Source: Drosophila pseudoobscura
Lineage: Eukaryota; Arthropoda; Insecta; Diptera; Drosophilidae
Assembly: GCF_009870125.1 (NCBI RefSeq)
Contig: NC_046679.1
Coordinates: 25,916,001 to 25,980,000, forward strand
DNA: 64,000 nucleotides
Direction of reading: 5' to 3'
Part shown: in pieces, positions 23,231 to 37,099 of the stretch
How positions within the stretch are numbered: the stretch's first letter is position 1
Layout of the letters: the number at the start of each line of letters is the position of its first letter
Translations under genes and position numbers: made by a program
The notes under the pieces: generated by a model
Told to the model about the DNA's origin: nothing
Seen by the model: the letters and a program-made list of their open reading frames with translations, nothing else
Database searches by the model: none

Positions 23231-26200
23231 CGTGTTTTGTCCCTCTTTCATACACTCTATTCCTCATCCAGTGTGCGCTACCTAGAGGAGGAAGCGAGAT
23301 ACAAGAGCCTGAACTTCGTTGGAAAGAGAGAAAACTGCGCGCTCAGCTTTGCCGTCTTACCAAAATCCCTCCTCTCGACAATAACCAAAAAATCAATCTT
23401 TTTTTTTTTTAACGAGCAGCGATACCAGAAAGACTGCGAGGGGAGGAGTGGACCTATTCGGCTCCGAAGCATTTAATCTTACTTTTGGTAAAATTAAAAT
23501 CATTAAAATTAATTAAGTCTCTAACGTGCTTGGTTTGTGAGCAGCGGGTGAAAGAAAACTGACTTCATGGGTTGTCCTATTCAAGTGGTGAGGAGTGTGA
23601 GTATATTCATATGAATGGAGTAAGGCTTCGCAAAGCTTGTCTCAGCATAAACCAAGGAATTCGATGCTCTTAGTGAAAAAAGACTGCCAAGCAATTGATG
23701 ATGAATCAAATAGTAATCCAAAACCCGAGACATACATACACATACATGTAGGCACCTACAAATGTATGTAAGTACATACATACATACATAGATTCCAACA
23801 AGTACTCAAACATATATTTTTTACCAGGATTTGATATTAGGCACCCATTGTACACAACTGACGAAAAAGCTTTCAAAGCAGCATGTAAAAGCTTCATTTC
23901 ATTTTGGTATAAAGCTTAACTACCACGCGCAATTCCTTCAGTCTACGTTGGGATATTATTTGCGCTGGGTTTTGAGGTGTAGGCGTAGATACAAGACCAG
24001 AGGGTTAGTTTTCATCAAAATTATTAACTAAACGTTGTACCAATCGAAACTAAAAACAATTTAAACGAAATGGCAAAAATGTAAAATAGGCGGGATTTCA
24101 AGCTCTATACCTGAAAATGTTAACACCAAAAATGACAAATGGACATATGCGTACCTATGTATATGTGTATTCTGTTAAATATCTGTGCATGTGTTGCAGA
24201 TTGTATACAAATGCATGAACATTACTGTTTATCCTTGTTTTGTGTATTGTATTTATACAGTTTAGTGAAAATGTGAACATAAATATGTTATGTGCACATA
24301 CATATGTTAGTGAACGGGCTTACAGCCATGTCCGAACATACAATAATCTTTTGTTGCGGTTTTGTGAGAAGTTCTATGAAAGGCAGCAGCTTTGTCAATC
24401 GGGGTTATCACTACTTCCGAACTCAGCTTTGCATGTGTGCTGTATAATATAAGCATATGTACATTTACCGTACCTACATATGCATGTACATATTTGTATT
24501 TCCATTTATTATTTTCTTGCGAGTTGTTATTAAAGTGTACGTATGTATGTATGCAAGTATATACATATGTATGTATGTACGTACGTACAGATGTTTACAA
24601 ACTTTAAAGCTTGAATTGAATGCTTTCGTTTCGGCCGCAACTTTAAAGGCAGTCTAAATACGTGTTTACTTACATGAGTATGTACACAACACATGCATGT
24701 AAATATAAGCCTTTGCATGTGTTTAGGCCGCAATTTGTACTACAATCCAAAAATGAAACCATTGACGAATTACCTCTGGTAAGTTAACCTCTTATATTAT
24801 ATTACACACATACAGCTGCGGTCAGAATAATAGCCCCAAAGACTTTTCTCACAGATAATAATAGCACAGCTCCGATGAACCAACGAGTTTTTTTTATGAG
24901 TATTTGTAGATTTTATGCGACGAACTTATGCACTTTTGACATATCCTTTATACGTACATATGTATGCAAAAATCGATTTAAGCCCGGACTAGGGGAGACA
25001 TTAGCATTTGACCTTTTGATACAAATATTATGATAGACTAGGGAACATTCCACTGCATGATATACATACATATATTAGTGCTATATTTAAGAGTAGATAT
25101 GTATGGATGTTGACGGAGCTCTATGAAAAGCGAGGTATAAACTAGGAACCACTAATAAAGATAATTTCTTCACGCCGAATGTTATATACCCTTACCGTAT
25201 TTTACTATACTGGACTTGAACTAACGAGTTGATGAAAACAGCAATATAAACCTTATGTTAAAATTGGGCACTGCGATTTGGATTGCTAGTCTAACTTGTA
25301 TCTTTATAAGCAGAGCTTATGCCAGCTACATTATGTATATACATGCATATATACATACATATATGCTATATATATATGTATATATATGCTATATGTAGTC
25401 GGATCCGGGAGATAGACAAATGATTAGCCTATTCATAAAAGAAAAACACACATATGACCAAAATGTTTTCGAGATATCCTTAAAACTGAGAGACTAGTTT
25501 TAATGTAATCAGACGGACGTCCAATTCGCCTATTCTTCCTGATCAAGAAAAAATATGTTGTAACAAGATTTCGCTACTAGGCGGCCTAGCGGATGTTCCT
25601 TTCAGGTTGGGGGATGGTAGAACAGCAGAAGCCAAGAAAAAGCAACCGTCCGGTTCCGATATAAAAACACTTAATCCTCTCTAAGTCTTCCCGTTTTATT
25701 TCCTCTCCGCACATTACCTCTAGCTAACAACTTTTCTTTTTCCAATCTGTTCCAATCGGGTCACGGTCTCTAAGGAAGCTAAACTTTAAAAAGGACTTTT
25801 CACTAATGTGTTGAGTTTTAATTTTTCCTTCAGTGCGCTTCAAATGTATGACCAATTTTATAAAAGCTTCTTTAAGAGTGTACAAAGCATTGTTAGTGAC
25901 CATTCCGACCACTCATTTCGTTCATTATATTCAGTATGAAATCAAAATGCAGTATTGGAATAGTCGATGAATGTTTTTATGAATGGCTCCGCAATGTCGT
26001 ATGTAAATTGAATTTCGGTGGACTTAGTGGATTCAGATCGTATTCTCGCAATATGAAGTGTATTTACTATTAACCGCATTTTAAACCTGTTTCTTTACTT
26101 ATACTTTATGGTCGTTTGTGGGATTCTAGCTGCAGGTGCTTTGGGAATAGGGAGTTGACTAAACTGGGAGGCACAGAAGGTTCATGACCCCCAGAATGTC

Positions 26201-26339
26201 TTAGCTGCATCTTCTTAAGATTATTTATCTTTCAAGCCGTAACAACTGAATGCTCGAATGCCTCGTTTCCTCTTCCTTTGCTCGAATGACTTCTAACACA
26301 GAGACTCTGAATGAGTTTCACCCGACCACCCGGTACTCT
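23231..26339. other. Gene-free stretch with microsatellites
   Basis: No coding region is supported. A possible Tc1-like terminal repeat (ACAGCTGCGGTCAGAATAAT) starts at 24814 without a visible partner. TACATATG tracts occur at 23745-23795 and 24475-24595, and an AT-rich TATATACATG microsatellite at about 25335-25400. The remainder is unassigned. Confidence 0.45.
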
Positions 26340-26480
26340 ATGAGTGTAGGGGCATATTAGATTCGTATATGTAACGTGTAACAAAAAGGAAGCCTTTTCG
26401 CCCCATTAAGTATATAAATTATTGAACAGCATTAATTGCCGATTCGATATAGCCATGTCTGTCTGTACTGCCAGTCGTCT
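26340..26480. repeat. DINE-1-like fragment
   Basis: AGCCTTTTCGCCCCATTAAG, a TGAACAGCATTAATTGCCGA segment and ATAGCCATGTCTGTCTGT follow the DINE-1 order. Confidence 0.5.
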
Positions 26481-26899
26481 GGTCTTCTTGATTAGCGCCT
26501 AGAAATATCAAACTATAACAGCCAGATTACAGAATTTGGATCATATCAGATCAATATGAATACACCCAGAATATTATTATCTAATATGTATATACAAATC
26601 TCTTGCCACGGTGTTTTTATTACAGCTCGTTCCAAACGGCTCTAACGCTTTTTATGAAATTTTTCATGTATATTTAGAAGCTATGCCAATATTTTACTAC
26701 ATTTTTTAAGATTCCTACTACCACACACCATTTTCAAATTGGCATAATAGTATTTTTGTATTAATTACGGGAAAAAATTGCAGCGAGAACGAAGATTCCA
26801 TTAGAAAAATAGGATAATCGAAGTGCTAAAATTTAAAGTAGATAAGTATGTAATACGTTGGCAGTCTTTTATGTCCGTTGAATTGGAACTGACATCAGT

Positions 26900-27960
26900 T
26901 AGTTTCCCCGGGAAAATTCTTCCACCGGTTTGGGCACTGAACTAGATGTTAAAGGCTCTCGACCCCGATGGCGAGGTGTGCCGGTCGATCCGTGGCCGCT
27001 AGGGCGTCGGCCACATAGAAAATACCACATAGAACGGAGCGACCAGAGCTTCGCCCACCCTGCGTTTGGAGTTTATTCGAGCTCTATGGCGTAATCCAGT
27101 ACGGACTCCTTGGTGTATTGCCTAGCAATCTAAGGCGAACTTTGTTCGCATCGATACTACCAATTGATGATACTTGCGAGTTATGTTGACTGGTACTGTC
27201 CTGCAGAATCTCTGGGCTTGACCCTGTAAGTTAAGTGCTATTAAGGGCTCCAATACACGTGGCATCGTTCGCTGTTGAAGGGATCCTAACGTTTTATAGG
27301 TGGCCTTGAAGGATCATGGTAGGGTGGGCGCTCTCGCAAATTGGCGATAGCTCAATCAACGAAGACCTGACTGGTAATATTCTTCTCCTTTTCAGTATAT
27401 ATGCTGATCTTTCCATTGGACCCCCTTTATTCCATTTCCTGTTATCCCTCCCCTACTCGTACGCAATTCTTAAAATTTCTTACTTTGAACGTATGCTAGA
27501 GTCCTAAATTGGTGGTAAAATGTCTTCAATATCCACACCACGCCGACCAGAGACCAAAGCTGAAGCCAGCGCGTATCTCTCACCCTCATTTAGTTTCGAT
27601 ATGCTCCTAGAACTTGCATGTTGTATGATACACGCATCCCAGCTGGCAATCCATTGTGCTGGCGAAGCGCCCTACGAATCGGCTCATTAAAGTCAAAATT
27701 GGTCCGGTAGGGATCATCCACAAAGGGTGTATTGGTCCTTCGGCCCTGGCCGTCGTATTGAAGCCAATCCTACTAAGCAGGTCAAGGCAAGAGGTAAATA
27801 AATGGAAAGGCGCAAAGACTCGAGTGCAAACTTCAGAAACTTCCTGTGCAGTCTCTCGACACGTGCAATTTGAACAACCCCAGTGGGATTCCAGACCATT
27901 GAATCGTACTCAAGCCACGAGTGCACAAAAAAATGAGTACAGACTTAGCCTCGTATATGG
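26900..27960 (-). mobile_element. Decayed non-LTR pol remnant
   Basis: A minus-strand frame at 27926-27714 reads LEYDSMVWNPTGVVQIARVE and then RLHRKFLKFALESL, the usual C-terminal reverse transcriptase segment of jockey-like elements. Sequence from 26900 to 27540 is GC-richer than its flanks and may belong to the same insertion; its coding frame is lost. Confidence 0.5.
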
Positions 27961-28129
27961 TTCCCTTAACTGGGATGAATTCCGCTGAACAAAGCTGAAC
28001 ATAGCATAGGCTTTTGACAATATGAAATTCAAATGCTCGAACATCGTGTCTATCCATCTGGTTCTGGGAAGCGGGTAATATGTGTGTCGATGAAGCCGAT
28101 GTAACTATATCGGTCTCCATGTTCACGGA

Positions 28130-28700
28130 ACAAGCCCGTTGTCTTGTGTGTGTAACGTCCAAAAGAAAGCGTTTCCGACCCCATAAAGTATAAATATTCT
28201 TGATCAGCATCAATAGCCGAGTCGATGGATCCATGTCTGTCTGTCCGTCCGTCCATCCGTTTCAAAGATACGAGAAAATAGAAAAAGCAGAATTGTAGAG
28301 GATGACTATATCTTCTAGTGCAAAATCTGAACCAGATCTTATAATTATTATAGCCAGAATCAAGAAAACAATTTCATTCTCTCCCGCTCTGTCTCTTTCT
28401 AACACACACGGTTTCATGGTCGGCTTTGCTTATTGCAAAATGCGAGTTCCTCGATCTCAGAGACTATAAAGGCTAGAGCAACCAAATTTGGTATCCTGTG
28501 ATATCGGACCTTGACAAGTTTGTTTCAAAATTCCGCCACACCACCTTCCGCCCCGGCAAAGGACGAAAATCTGTGACATCCCTAGATCTCAGAGACAATT
28601 AAGACCGTTAAGATCGCACCGTCTGCCGGAGGAGAGCCATACTGACTAATCATCGGGTATAAATGTAGAGTTGCGGTCGCCGCAGCAACTCACAACGTTC
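28130..28700. repeat. DINE-1-like repeat
   Basis: AAGCGTTTCCGACCCCATAA at 28166-28185, TTCTTGATCAGCATCAATAG, CTGTCTGTCCGTCCGTCC and AAGATACGAG appear in the canonical DINE-1 order. The piece 28640-28690 matches 10385-10440 in inverted orientation. Confidence 0.65.
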
Positions 28701-28816
28701 CCCCTCGCAAAACGCGTCAAACGACAAAGATGAATTTTCGTTACAACGTATTGTATTGTAAAAAGTAAAGTTGGAAGTGGTAAATTATTTTATTAACAGA
28801 TAAACAGTGTAAAGAT

Positions 28817-29707
28817 TCAAATATATAAAGAATAATTATTATTTTTCTCATCAGGTTCTACAAAAGCTAATGAGAGGCAGCATTTAGAATATAAGATTTT
28901 AAGCTGCAATAGTCTTTTAAATTTTCGTCTCAGGTGCACTGAGGTTTCAATCAATTCTATTACCTCGTCGTACGCCAATTGAAAGCATGGTGTCATATAC
29001 TCCAGATATGATTGTTTATCCTCAATGCAAATTTGCAAGCGATGAAGCACATCTGCCATATTACTAAATATGCTTCCTAAAAGAGCCCGAAAGCTATGAC
29101 AGAGAGAAAGAATGGGTTTCATAGTGATATTGCAACAGCTGTGCAACTCAATCGTACTAATTTGTATCACATTGTCCACAATCTGGCAGGTACTGCTGAA
29201 TATTTGTGTCTGGTTAAAGTATCTTAAGTGTTCCTTGATATTAGCGGTCCATTGCTCTAAGTTTTCGGATTGGTTCATAAGACTTTCGTTTATTCCGTGA
29301 ACGGTTCTTCCCATACCTTCGGTCAAAGAGTCAAACGGTTTCTGAGCGCCTTTAAATTGCTCAAGGCTAAAAGTGGGAAACACCTGCTCCACAATGACTG
29401 TACCCACATTTCCAATCTCCATCACGATATCTCCAAGTGATTTCAATACGTCCGTAATAAGATCATCCAGCTTAACCGTACTTGGATTTTTTCCAAGGCT
29501 TATACATAAGGTTAGCCTGTGCACAGCAGCTTTCAATTCAGACACAACCCTCATTATCTCGAAAACTGCATCAGTGCTACTATTCCGATAAATACTTGTT
29601 TTACTGAGAATAGTTTTTTCTTCAGCTGACTGAACAATTCTCAGAAAAAAAACATACAGGAAAATAAATATTTTCAAAATTAGCGCAGCTTTCAATATGG
29701 CACCCAT
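28817..29707 (-). CDS. Secreted protein of unknown function, single exon (gene A)
   Basis: Intact 296-codon frame. The N-terminus (ALILKIFIFLYVFFLRIVQS) is a strong signal peptide with likely cleavage after about residue 28. The remainder is mostly helical in appearance, with potential N-glycosylation sites (NSS, NES, NQS, NQT, NIT). Cysteines include STCQ, SCCN, LSLC, LQIC, TPCF and SKCC. A polyadenylation signal (AATAAA in minus-strand sense) lies at 28789-28794, 23 nt after the stop, which supports a real gene. I do not recognise the family. Gene B at 32130-33227 has a similar plan (signal peptide, helical body, CC pair in the C-terminal half), so distant paralogy is possible. Secreted orphan genes of this sort in flies are often male accessory-gland or testis products, but the sequence does not show that. 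Confidence 0.72.
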   Translation of the reverse strand: MGAILKAALILKIFIFLYVFFLRIVQSAEEKTILSKTSIYRNSSTDAVFEIMRVVSELKAAVHRLTLCISLGKNPSTVKLDDLITDVLKSLGDIVMEIGNVGTVIVEQVFPTFSLEQFKGAQKPFDSLTEGMGRTVHGINESLMNQSENLEQWTANIKEHLRYFNQTQIFSSTCQIVDNVIQISTIELHSCCNITMKPILSLCHSFRALLGSIFSNMADVLHRLQICIEDKQSYLEYMTPCFQLAYDEVIELIETSVHLRRKFKRLLQLKILYSKCCLSLAFVEPDEKNNNYSLYI

Positions 29708-29859
29708 TGCGCTAGTTCAATATAGACAACTGAATAGTCTGTAAACGCAGCTTAGCTACGATTTCATGATAAGAAAATTATAAATACTTTGATGCACAGT
29801 GTTTATAAATAGTTATCAACACACTGCCGTCCTGATGTATGTATGTATATTATACTTAT

Positions 29860-30755
29860 ATACATATTTCAGAGTATATATAAGGTCAGGGGATTACTTG
29901 ATAATAATATTGCAATCACTTTGAATTGCAACTTTTTGAAACATATGTATATATAAAATGATCTTAAAGTTGAATCCTCTATGGAGGCTAATCAATAGAA
30001 TGGACTCAATGCATTTTTGGTTTAACACTTTGATTCTCTTATTTGTGAATTAAGCTTTCGACGAAATTTGTATTGTGTTTGTAAGAGCAGGGGAATAAGA
30101 GTGGGCTGAAGAAATTTTACAGTTATGATTTATTTCCATTTTGCTTCACCCTATGCCGAAAATTTAGCTTTTTAGGCGATCATTCGAATAGACTCGGAGA
30201 CTACGGTTTCTGTTACTGATAAGCTGTACACGGTAAAAGGTGCATTTAAATACCTCTTGCACTTTCCTATTATTTCAATATAGAATGGGTCGTGGTAAAG
30301 TTTTAACAGTGCACTGCAGTGGAAGAAAAAGTTTAAATATGATCAGCAGCCTTACAACCAGGTAGATAGCCAAAAAAATGTTTAATAGCCAGTCTTGTGT
30401 CTCATTTCTTAGGAAATTCATCAATGTAATGTTTCGCGTAATGTGTATGAATCCGGAACACAATTTGAAGATCTGAAGGGACATATCCCTGTACTATCTG
30501 AAGTCCCTGTATGATTCAATGCCAAATCGAATTTATGAAGTCATTTCTAATTTCTACATTCATTATTTAACAAACTTTAAAAATCACAAAAAACCCATTT
30601 AATATGAAGATTCTGAAAAACTTTGTCGTTTATAATAATTATAAGCACTGGAGTCTAAATGAGTTTTAAATGAAATTTCTTATAGAAAATGCATTGAGTC
30701 TATTCTATTGATAATGTATATGTATATGTACTATACTCTGAAAAAGCAACAACCG
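29860..30755. repeat. Inverted repeat arms flanking an unassigned segment
   Basis: ATCAATAGAATGGACTCAAT at 29991-30010 is repeated in inverted form at about 30690-30710 (ATTGAGTCTATTCTATTGAT, one mismatch), and the match continues into an adjacent GCATTTT. TTTCAGAGTATA near 29868 recurs inverted near 30734-30745. The two arms keep their order but differ in spacing. The span between is AT-rich and without a supported gene. Confidence 0.45.
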
Positions 30756-31529
30756 CATGTATAGCTATGGATTATTTAATTATGTACGAGTATGTACTTA
30801 TATATATGTACATAGTATATATTCTCATGTGCATGTATGTAGATTATTGTAGAGTATTGCCCTTTTTGGCATAGCTGATAGTGTTATCAATCCAAACAAA
30901 TTAATTAAAACTACTTAAAATTGTTTACTATAGCCAAAAATGTAGTCAATCTAACATAAATATGCAATCCATAATAAATATTGATATTTCCCAAATTTGG
31001 TTAGAGAGAGAACCAAATTCGATTTTTCTCTCCTGACTTACTTTTGGTCTTCGTCACGGTAGGGCTGCCACTCACGTCTCACGTTCTCTATTTCATCGCA
31101 ACTTATAATAACACTCTATATCACCATATTACGCTTCAAAACAAACTGAAGTTTTGGGGGCCTTTAAAATTGTTTAATGACTTATAATTTTTTTTAAGGT
31201 GTGATTATACTCGATACACAAAATGAGTACAGGAGTACATTAGATTTTTGGTGAAAATGGAAACGTTTCCGACCCCATAAAGTAAACCTTATTCTGTTTT
31301 TACACGGTAGATTGGTTCCTGAAAAAAACGTGTAAAAAATCGCTCTAAACCCTATTAAAATTACGGGGAAAATTAGGAAACGTTGGAAAAAAAATTAGCG
31401 TATAAAAAATGTCTTTACCAAGCACGTCAGATTGCATTGATAGTTCACAAAACACTAACAAATTTATATTGCAAAAAAATAATCCCCTTAAATTTTCACA
31501 AAAAGGGAATTCCCCTAAATTCTTGCTAT
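30756..31529. other. Intergenic AT-rich stretch
   Basis: A short DINE-1-like phrase (AACGTTTCCGACCCCATAAA) occurs at 31262-31281, and TATATGTACATA tracts at 30795-30845. No gene is seen. Confidence 0.45.
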
Positions 31530-31877
31530 CTACAATTGCTCTGACCAGTAACCTCTGACCGGTGGACTATGTAATCGACAGTCAAAGTGTCGTGGTGGAC
31601 AAAGTAGTGTCCGGGTTGAACGACATAGTCGTTCAGTGAAACATTGCCAATTTCCGAAGGGATTTCGGTGGGGGTGCTGCAGAACCGTTATCGGTAGCTC
31701 GTGTGCTTGATCGGGCGTAGTACCCTTAATGATTCTGACTTTTCGCTTGTCTTGTATCTTCATTATAGTGGACGACACAGAATTTGTGTCACAGTTCTGT
31801 AAAACGAAAGCAAATGGACTTTTACTGGGAGTCTGATTTCGTTGAACCCATTTGATCTCATTTGTTCGCACCCTCAT
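31530..31877 (-). pseudogene. Unassigned, possibly frameshifted ORF
   Basis: A 115-codon frame starts at 31877 (MRVRTNEIKWVQ). From about 31690 a neighbouring frame reads more protein-like (NDYVVQPGHYFVHHDTLTVD, then YIVHRSEVTGQSNC and a stop). Either a frameshift or a missed intron (an acceptor-like TTCTGCAG lies at about 31678-31685) would join the two. I do not recognise either part. It lies between the two secreted-protein genes on the same strand. Confidence 0.3.
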
Positions 31878-32129
31878 AACGTTTCTAATGAAAGTTCAAA
31901 CATCAATTCTTACATTTTTGCATCTGTATAATAGAAAAATATTTATTTATTCAAATTTGTACACCAAAACGAAATCGAACAACACTTTATGCAAAGTTTA
32001 AACCTCAAACTTATTTTAGAATGATTTTAACGATAATGAAGTCATCCAGATTGAGTGACTATCTCCACAATTTATGCATCGAGAGAAGTTACGTATTATG
32101 GCAAATGTTGTATTTTGAAAACCAGTGAG

Positions 32130-33227
32130 TCATTTTCCACCAAATAAATAAAAGCAGGATCTTAATTCCGATTTTATTTGACTGAAGGGAAAATTTGGTG
32201 GTAGGCAGTCACTGAGAGGCTCAGTCGATTTTGTTGTGACATCGTCATGCTGGATATAGCTTTGTCGGTGGAATCTTAAATCAGAAGCTCGACCTTGCTT
32301 GGTTTTTATATCCAAATACATTTCTAGTTCTTCGAGCTTATTGAAGAGGCTTTCGAAATCTCTCTCGGCGTTTTGGAGAAATTGACATCGTATTTCGTAC
32401 TTTTTGAATATAAAACAGTTGAAAAGTCTTTGAATTCGGAACTCAAGCTGCCTCATTATATATTTGGCATTTATCTTTGTCATAGCGTACACGTCATAGG
32501 CAACGTTCAGTTCACGGCCTGCAGCACATTTAAATACCTGCGCAGAATGATATTGTAGGAAATCCATGTACATTTTACAGCACTCAAAGTCAAGCTTCAG
32601 TTTCCAGTCTTGTAGTATGCCACTCTGAACATCAGCGAATTGGAGGAATATTCGTTGAACAGCACGCAATGTTCCCACAGTATACTCCAGTGCTTCGTCC
32701 ACAATTTCGGAAAACATAATATGAAAGAACTCCATTTCCGAAAAATAGTTTGTTAGCACAGTCTTTACCTGTGTGGGCTGTGCTGCAGGGACTTGTCGTA
32801 ATTTCAACAACAGCGCATAGCTTGAGTTTTTAATTACATCGTAGAACCTTTCGTTCTCATGGGCAAATAGTCCAGCAGCGAAGGAAGCATCATGAAAAAA
32901 TGTTGAAAGTTCACTCATCTTAGTGGCATAGTTTTCAGAGCTCGATGCTGTAGGCTTAAAGTCTCTAAATACTGTGGACGTGGTAAGATTCTTTTGTAGA
33001 TTTTCCAAAAAGTGGTGCAGTCGATGTTGCAGCTCATTCTTTTTCTTATCCGATCTTTCGATGGCTTCATAAAATTCTAATGGTACTTGTTCTCCTCGAA
33101 TAGTACGACTCTGTGGCGTATAGCTAATTTCTGACAGGTGATACTGACGGATACCATTTACGTTCTGACACTGAACGAACCACAAAAACCAGCTATAGAC
33201 GATCGCCTTTGAAAAAAACAAAGTCAT
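32130..33227 (-). CDS. Secreted protein of unknown function, single exon (gene B)
   Basis: Intact 365-codon frame starting MTLFFSKAIVYSWFLWFVQC, a signal peptide with probable cleavage near residue 20-26. The body is rich in charged, helix-forming residues. Cysteines are concentrated in the C-terminal half (FECCKMY, FKCAAGREL, LFNCF, IRCQF) with two near the C-terminus (SDCLPP, RSCFY). No catalytic motif is visible. Upstream on the minus strand, TATATAAAAAG (33336-33326) lies about 35 nt before an initiator-like ATCAGCG with A at 33299, giving a 72-nt leader. This predicts a focused, tissue-specific promoter. Possible distant paralogue of gene A 2.4 kb downstream; overall identity looks low. 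Family unrecognised. Confidence 0.75.
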   Translation of the reverse strand: MTLFFSKAIVYSWFLWFVQCQNVNGIRQYHLSEISYTPQSRTIRGEQVPLEFYEAIERSDKKKNELQHRLHHFLENLQKNLTTSTVFRDFKPTASSSENYATKMSELSTFFHDASFAAGLFAHENERFYDVIKNSSYALLLKLRQVPAAQPTQVKTVLTNYFSEMEFFHIMFSEIVDEALEYTVGTLRAVQRIFLQFADVQSGILQDWKLKLDFECCKMYMDFLQYHSAQVFKCAAGRELNVAYDVYAMTKINAKYIMRQLEFRIQRLFNCFIFKKYEIRCQFLQNAERDFESLFNKLEELEMYLDIKTKQGRASDLRFHRQSYIQHDDVTTKSTEPLSDCLPPNFPFSQIKSELRSCFYLFGGK

Positions 33228-33298
33228 TGTACCAATCTAATACAAATCGTTTTAGTAAAGACAATGCGCGAGAAACACTAAACGTACGCAAAGAGCGC

Positions 33299-33336
33299 TG
33301 ATTGAAAAATCGCAGATGCTATAAGCTTTTTATATA
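33299..33336 (-). promoter_or_regulatory. TATA box and initiator of gene B
   Basis: TATATAAAAAG on the minus strand (33336-33326), then an Inr-like ATCAGCG centred on 33299. The outer four bases of the TATA run are the first bases of the neighbouring DINE-1 element. Confidence 0.5.
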
Positions 33337-33605
33337 CCCGTTTCTCGTAGAGAAACAGGGTATATTGAGTTCATGCTAATGAACGCATCAACCCAAAACA
33401 AACTACCGTTTCCTACCTTCTGGATCAGCATCAATAATAAAGAACTTTTACATAGCAACGTGATCGAAAGAAAAAAAAATTCCAAATATACCATAAGACA
33501 AATTCTATTCTATAATTGTGACCGCGTTGTTGGGATTATTTATGCCGTTGAGTAGCGGGTATTTTGTAGTCGGAACCCTCGACTAAGGCATTTTTTCTCG
33601 TTTGA
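33333..33605 (+). repeat. DINE-1 (INE-1) element, internally deleted
   Basis: Starts TATACCCGTTTCTCGTAGAG at 33333 and ends with the usual subterminal text GTAGCGGGTATTTTGTAGTC and hairpin TAGTCGG..CGACTA (about 33567-33585) before TTTTTTCTCGTTT. At about 270 bp it keeps both ends but lacks most of the middle. This Helitron-related family is ubiquitous in Drosophila. Confidence 0.8.
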
Positions 33606-33613
33606 AAAAAATG

Positions 33614-33883
33614 TTATAAATAGCACAAATAAATTAAAAGATGTAAACGAACTTTCCAGCGAACTTTCAACATTCCAAAAACAAAATATTCGTTATTCGG
33701 TCTCAGCTGTTGTCTGTTAACATCTAAGCTCCAACATATAACACTTTTGTGGATCTCAATACACAATTTGTATGTAATTAATGTAAATATGGTATATATG
33801 ATTGAAACTAGTGCTAAAAATAAAAATACTGTGCGCGGTCGAAAAAGCCAACAGCCAAGTCGAATTTTGCTATACCTGGTCAT
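33614..33883 (-). CDS. Possible small membrane protein
   Basis: A frame of about 89 codons from ATG at 33883 (MTRYSKIRLGCWLF). An upstream in-frame ATG at 33964 is in repeat-like sequence and is less likely. A basic N-terminus is followed by one clear membrane segment (TVFLFLALVSIIYTIFTLIT) and then NRQQLRPNNEYFVFGML. The topology resembles the start of a type II membrane protein, and the frame could be a first exon rather than a complete gene. I saw no strong donor before the stop. I do not recognise it. Confidence 0.35.
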   Translation of the reverse strand: MTRYSKIRLGCWLFRPRTVFLFLALVSIIYTIFTLITYKLCIEIHKSVICWSLDVNRQQLRPNNEYFVFGMLKVRWKVRLHLLIYLCYL

Positions 33884-33976
33884 CGTTGAGCACTGTTGCA
33901 GATTATGTTGTATTTTGTGTTTATAAGATATACTTATACAAATATACAATACAATACTATACATATATATACAAAG

Positions 33977-34043
33977 TTGTTCAAAGTTTTCAGGAGATCG
34001 TCATCAACAGCAAACTGAAGGCGCTCCTGAAAACTTTGAACAA
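33977..34043. repeat. Perfect 20-bp inverted repeat (hairpin)
   Basis: The left arm 33977-33996 (TTGTTCAAAGTTTTCAGGAG) is exactly the reverse complement of the right arm 34024-34043, with a 27-nt loop. It lies about 300 nt upstream of CaMKK and upstream of the small minus-strand ORF. Confidence 0.85.
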
Positions 34044-34345
34044 ACTAAATGAATAAGCCAAAAATAATACAAATCAGGTCACTATGGTACTATATGTATG
34101 TATTAAGCATATGTAGGTACGATCGACCTGCAAGGGAACTGAATTCGGGTTTCCAGTATGTTTAATTTAATAATACAAATTGAGCTAGAATACATTTCAA
34201 TGCTTTCATTTTTCAGCTCTTTCAGCTCAGGCTCAAAAAATATGATATTAAATCATTAAATACCAAACAAATGTGATGACTTAAGTAATGATGTAATGCA
34301 TAGATACTAGACAGACCATCAGCTTCTGAAGTTCGATTTTAAAAA

Positions 34346-37099
<2,754 letters not shown>

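Noticed and set aside
24814..24840. Tc1-like terminal inverted repeat
   Set aside because: No partner end or transposase frame found; mentioned only within the stretch description.
29778..29786. TATA-like ATTTATAAT upstream of secreted-protein gene A
   Set aside because: About 53 nt from the nearest initiator-like TCAGTT, too far for a standard TATA-Inr pair.
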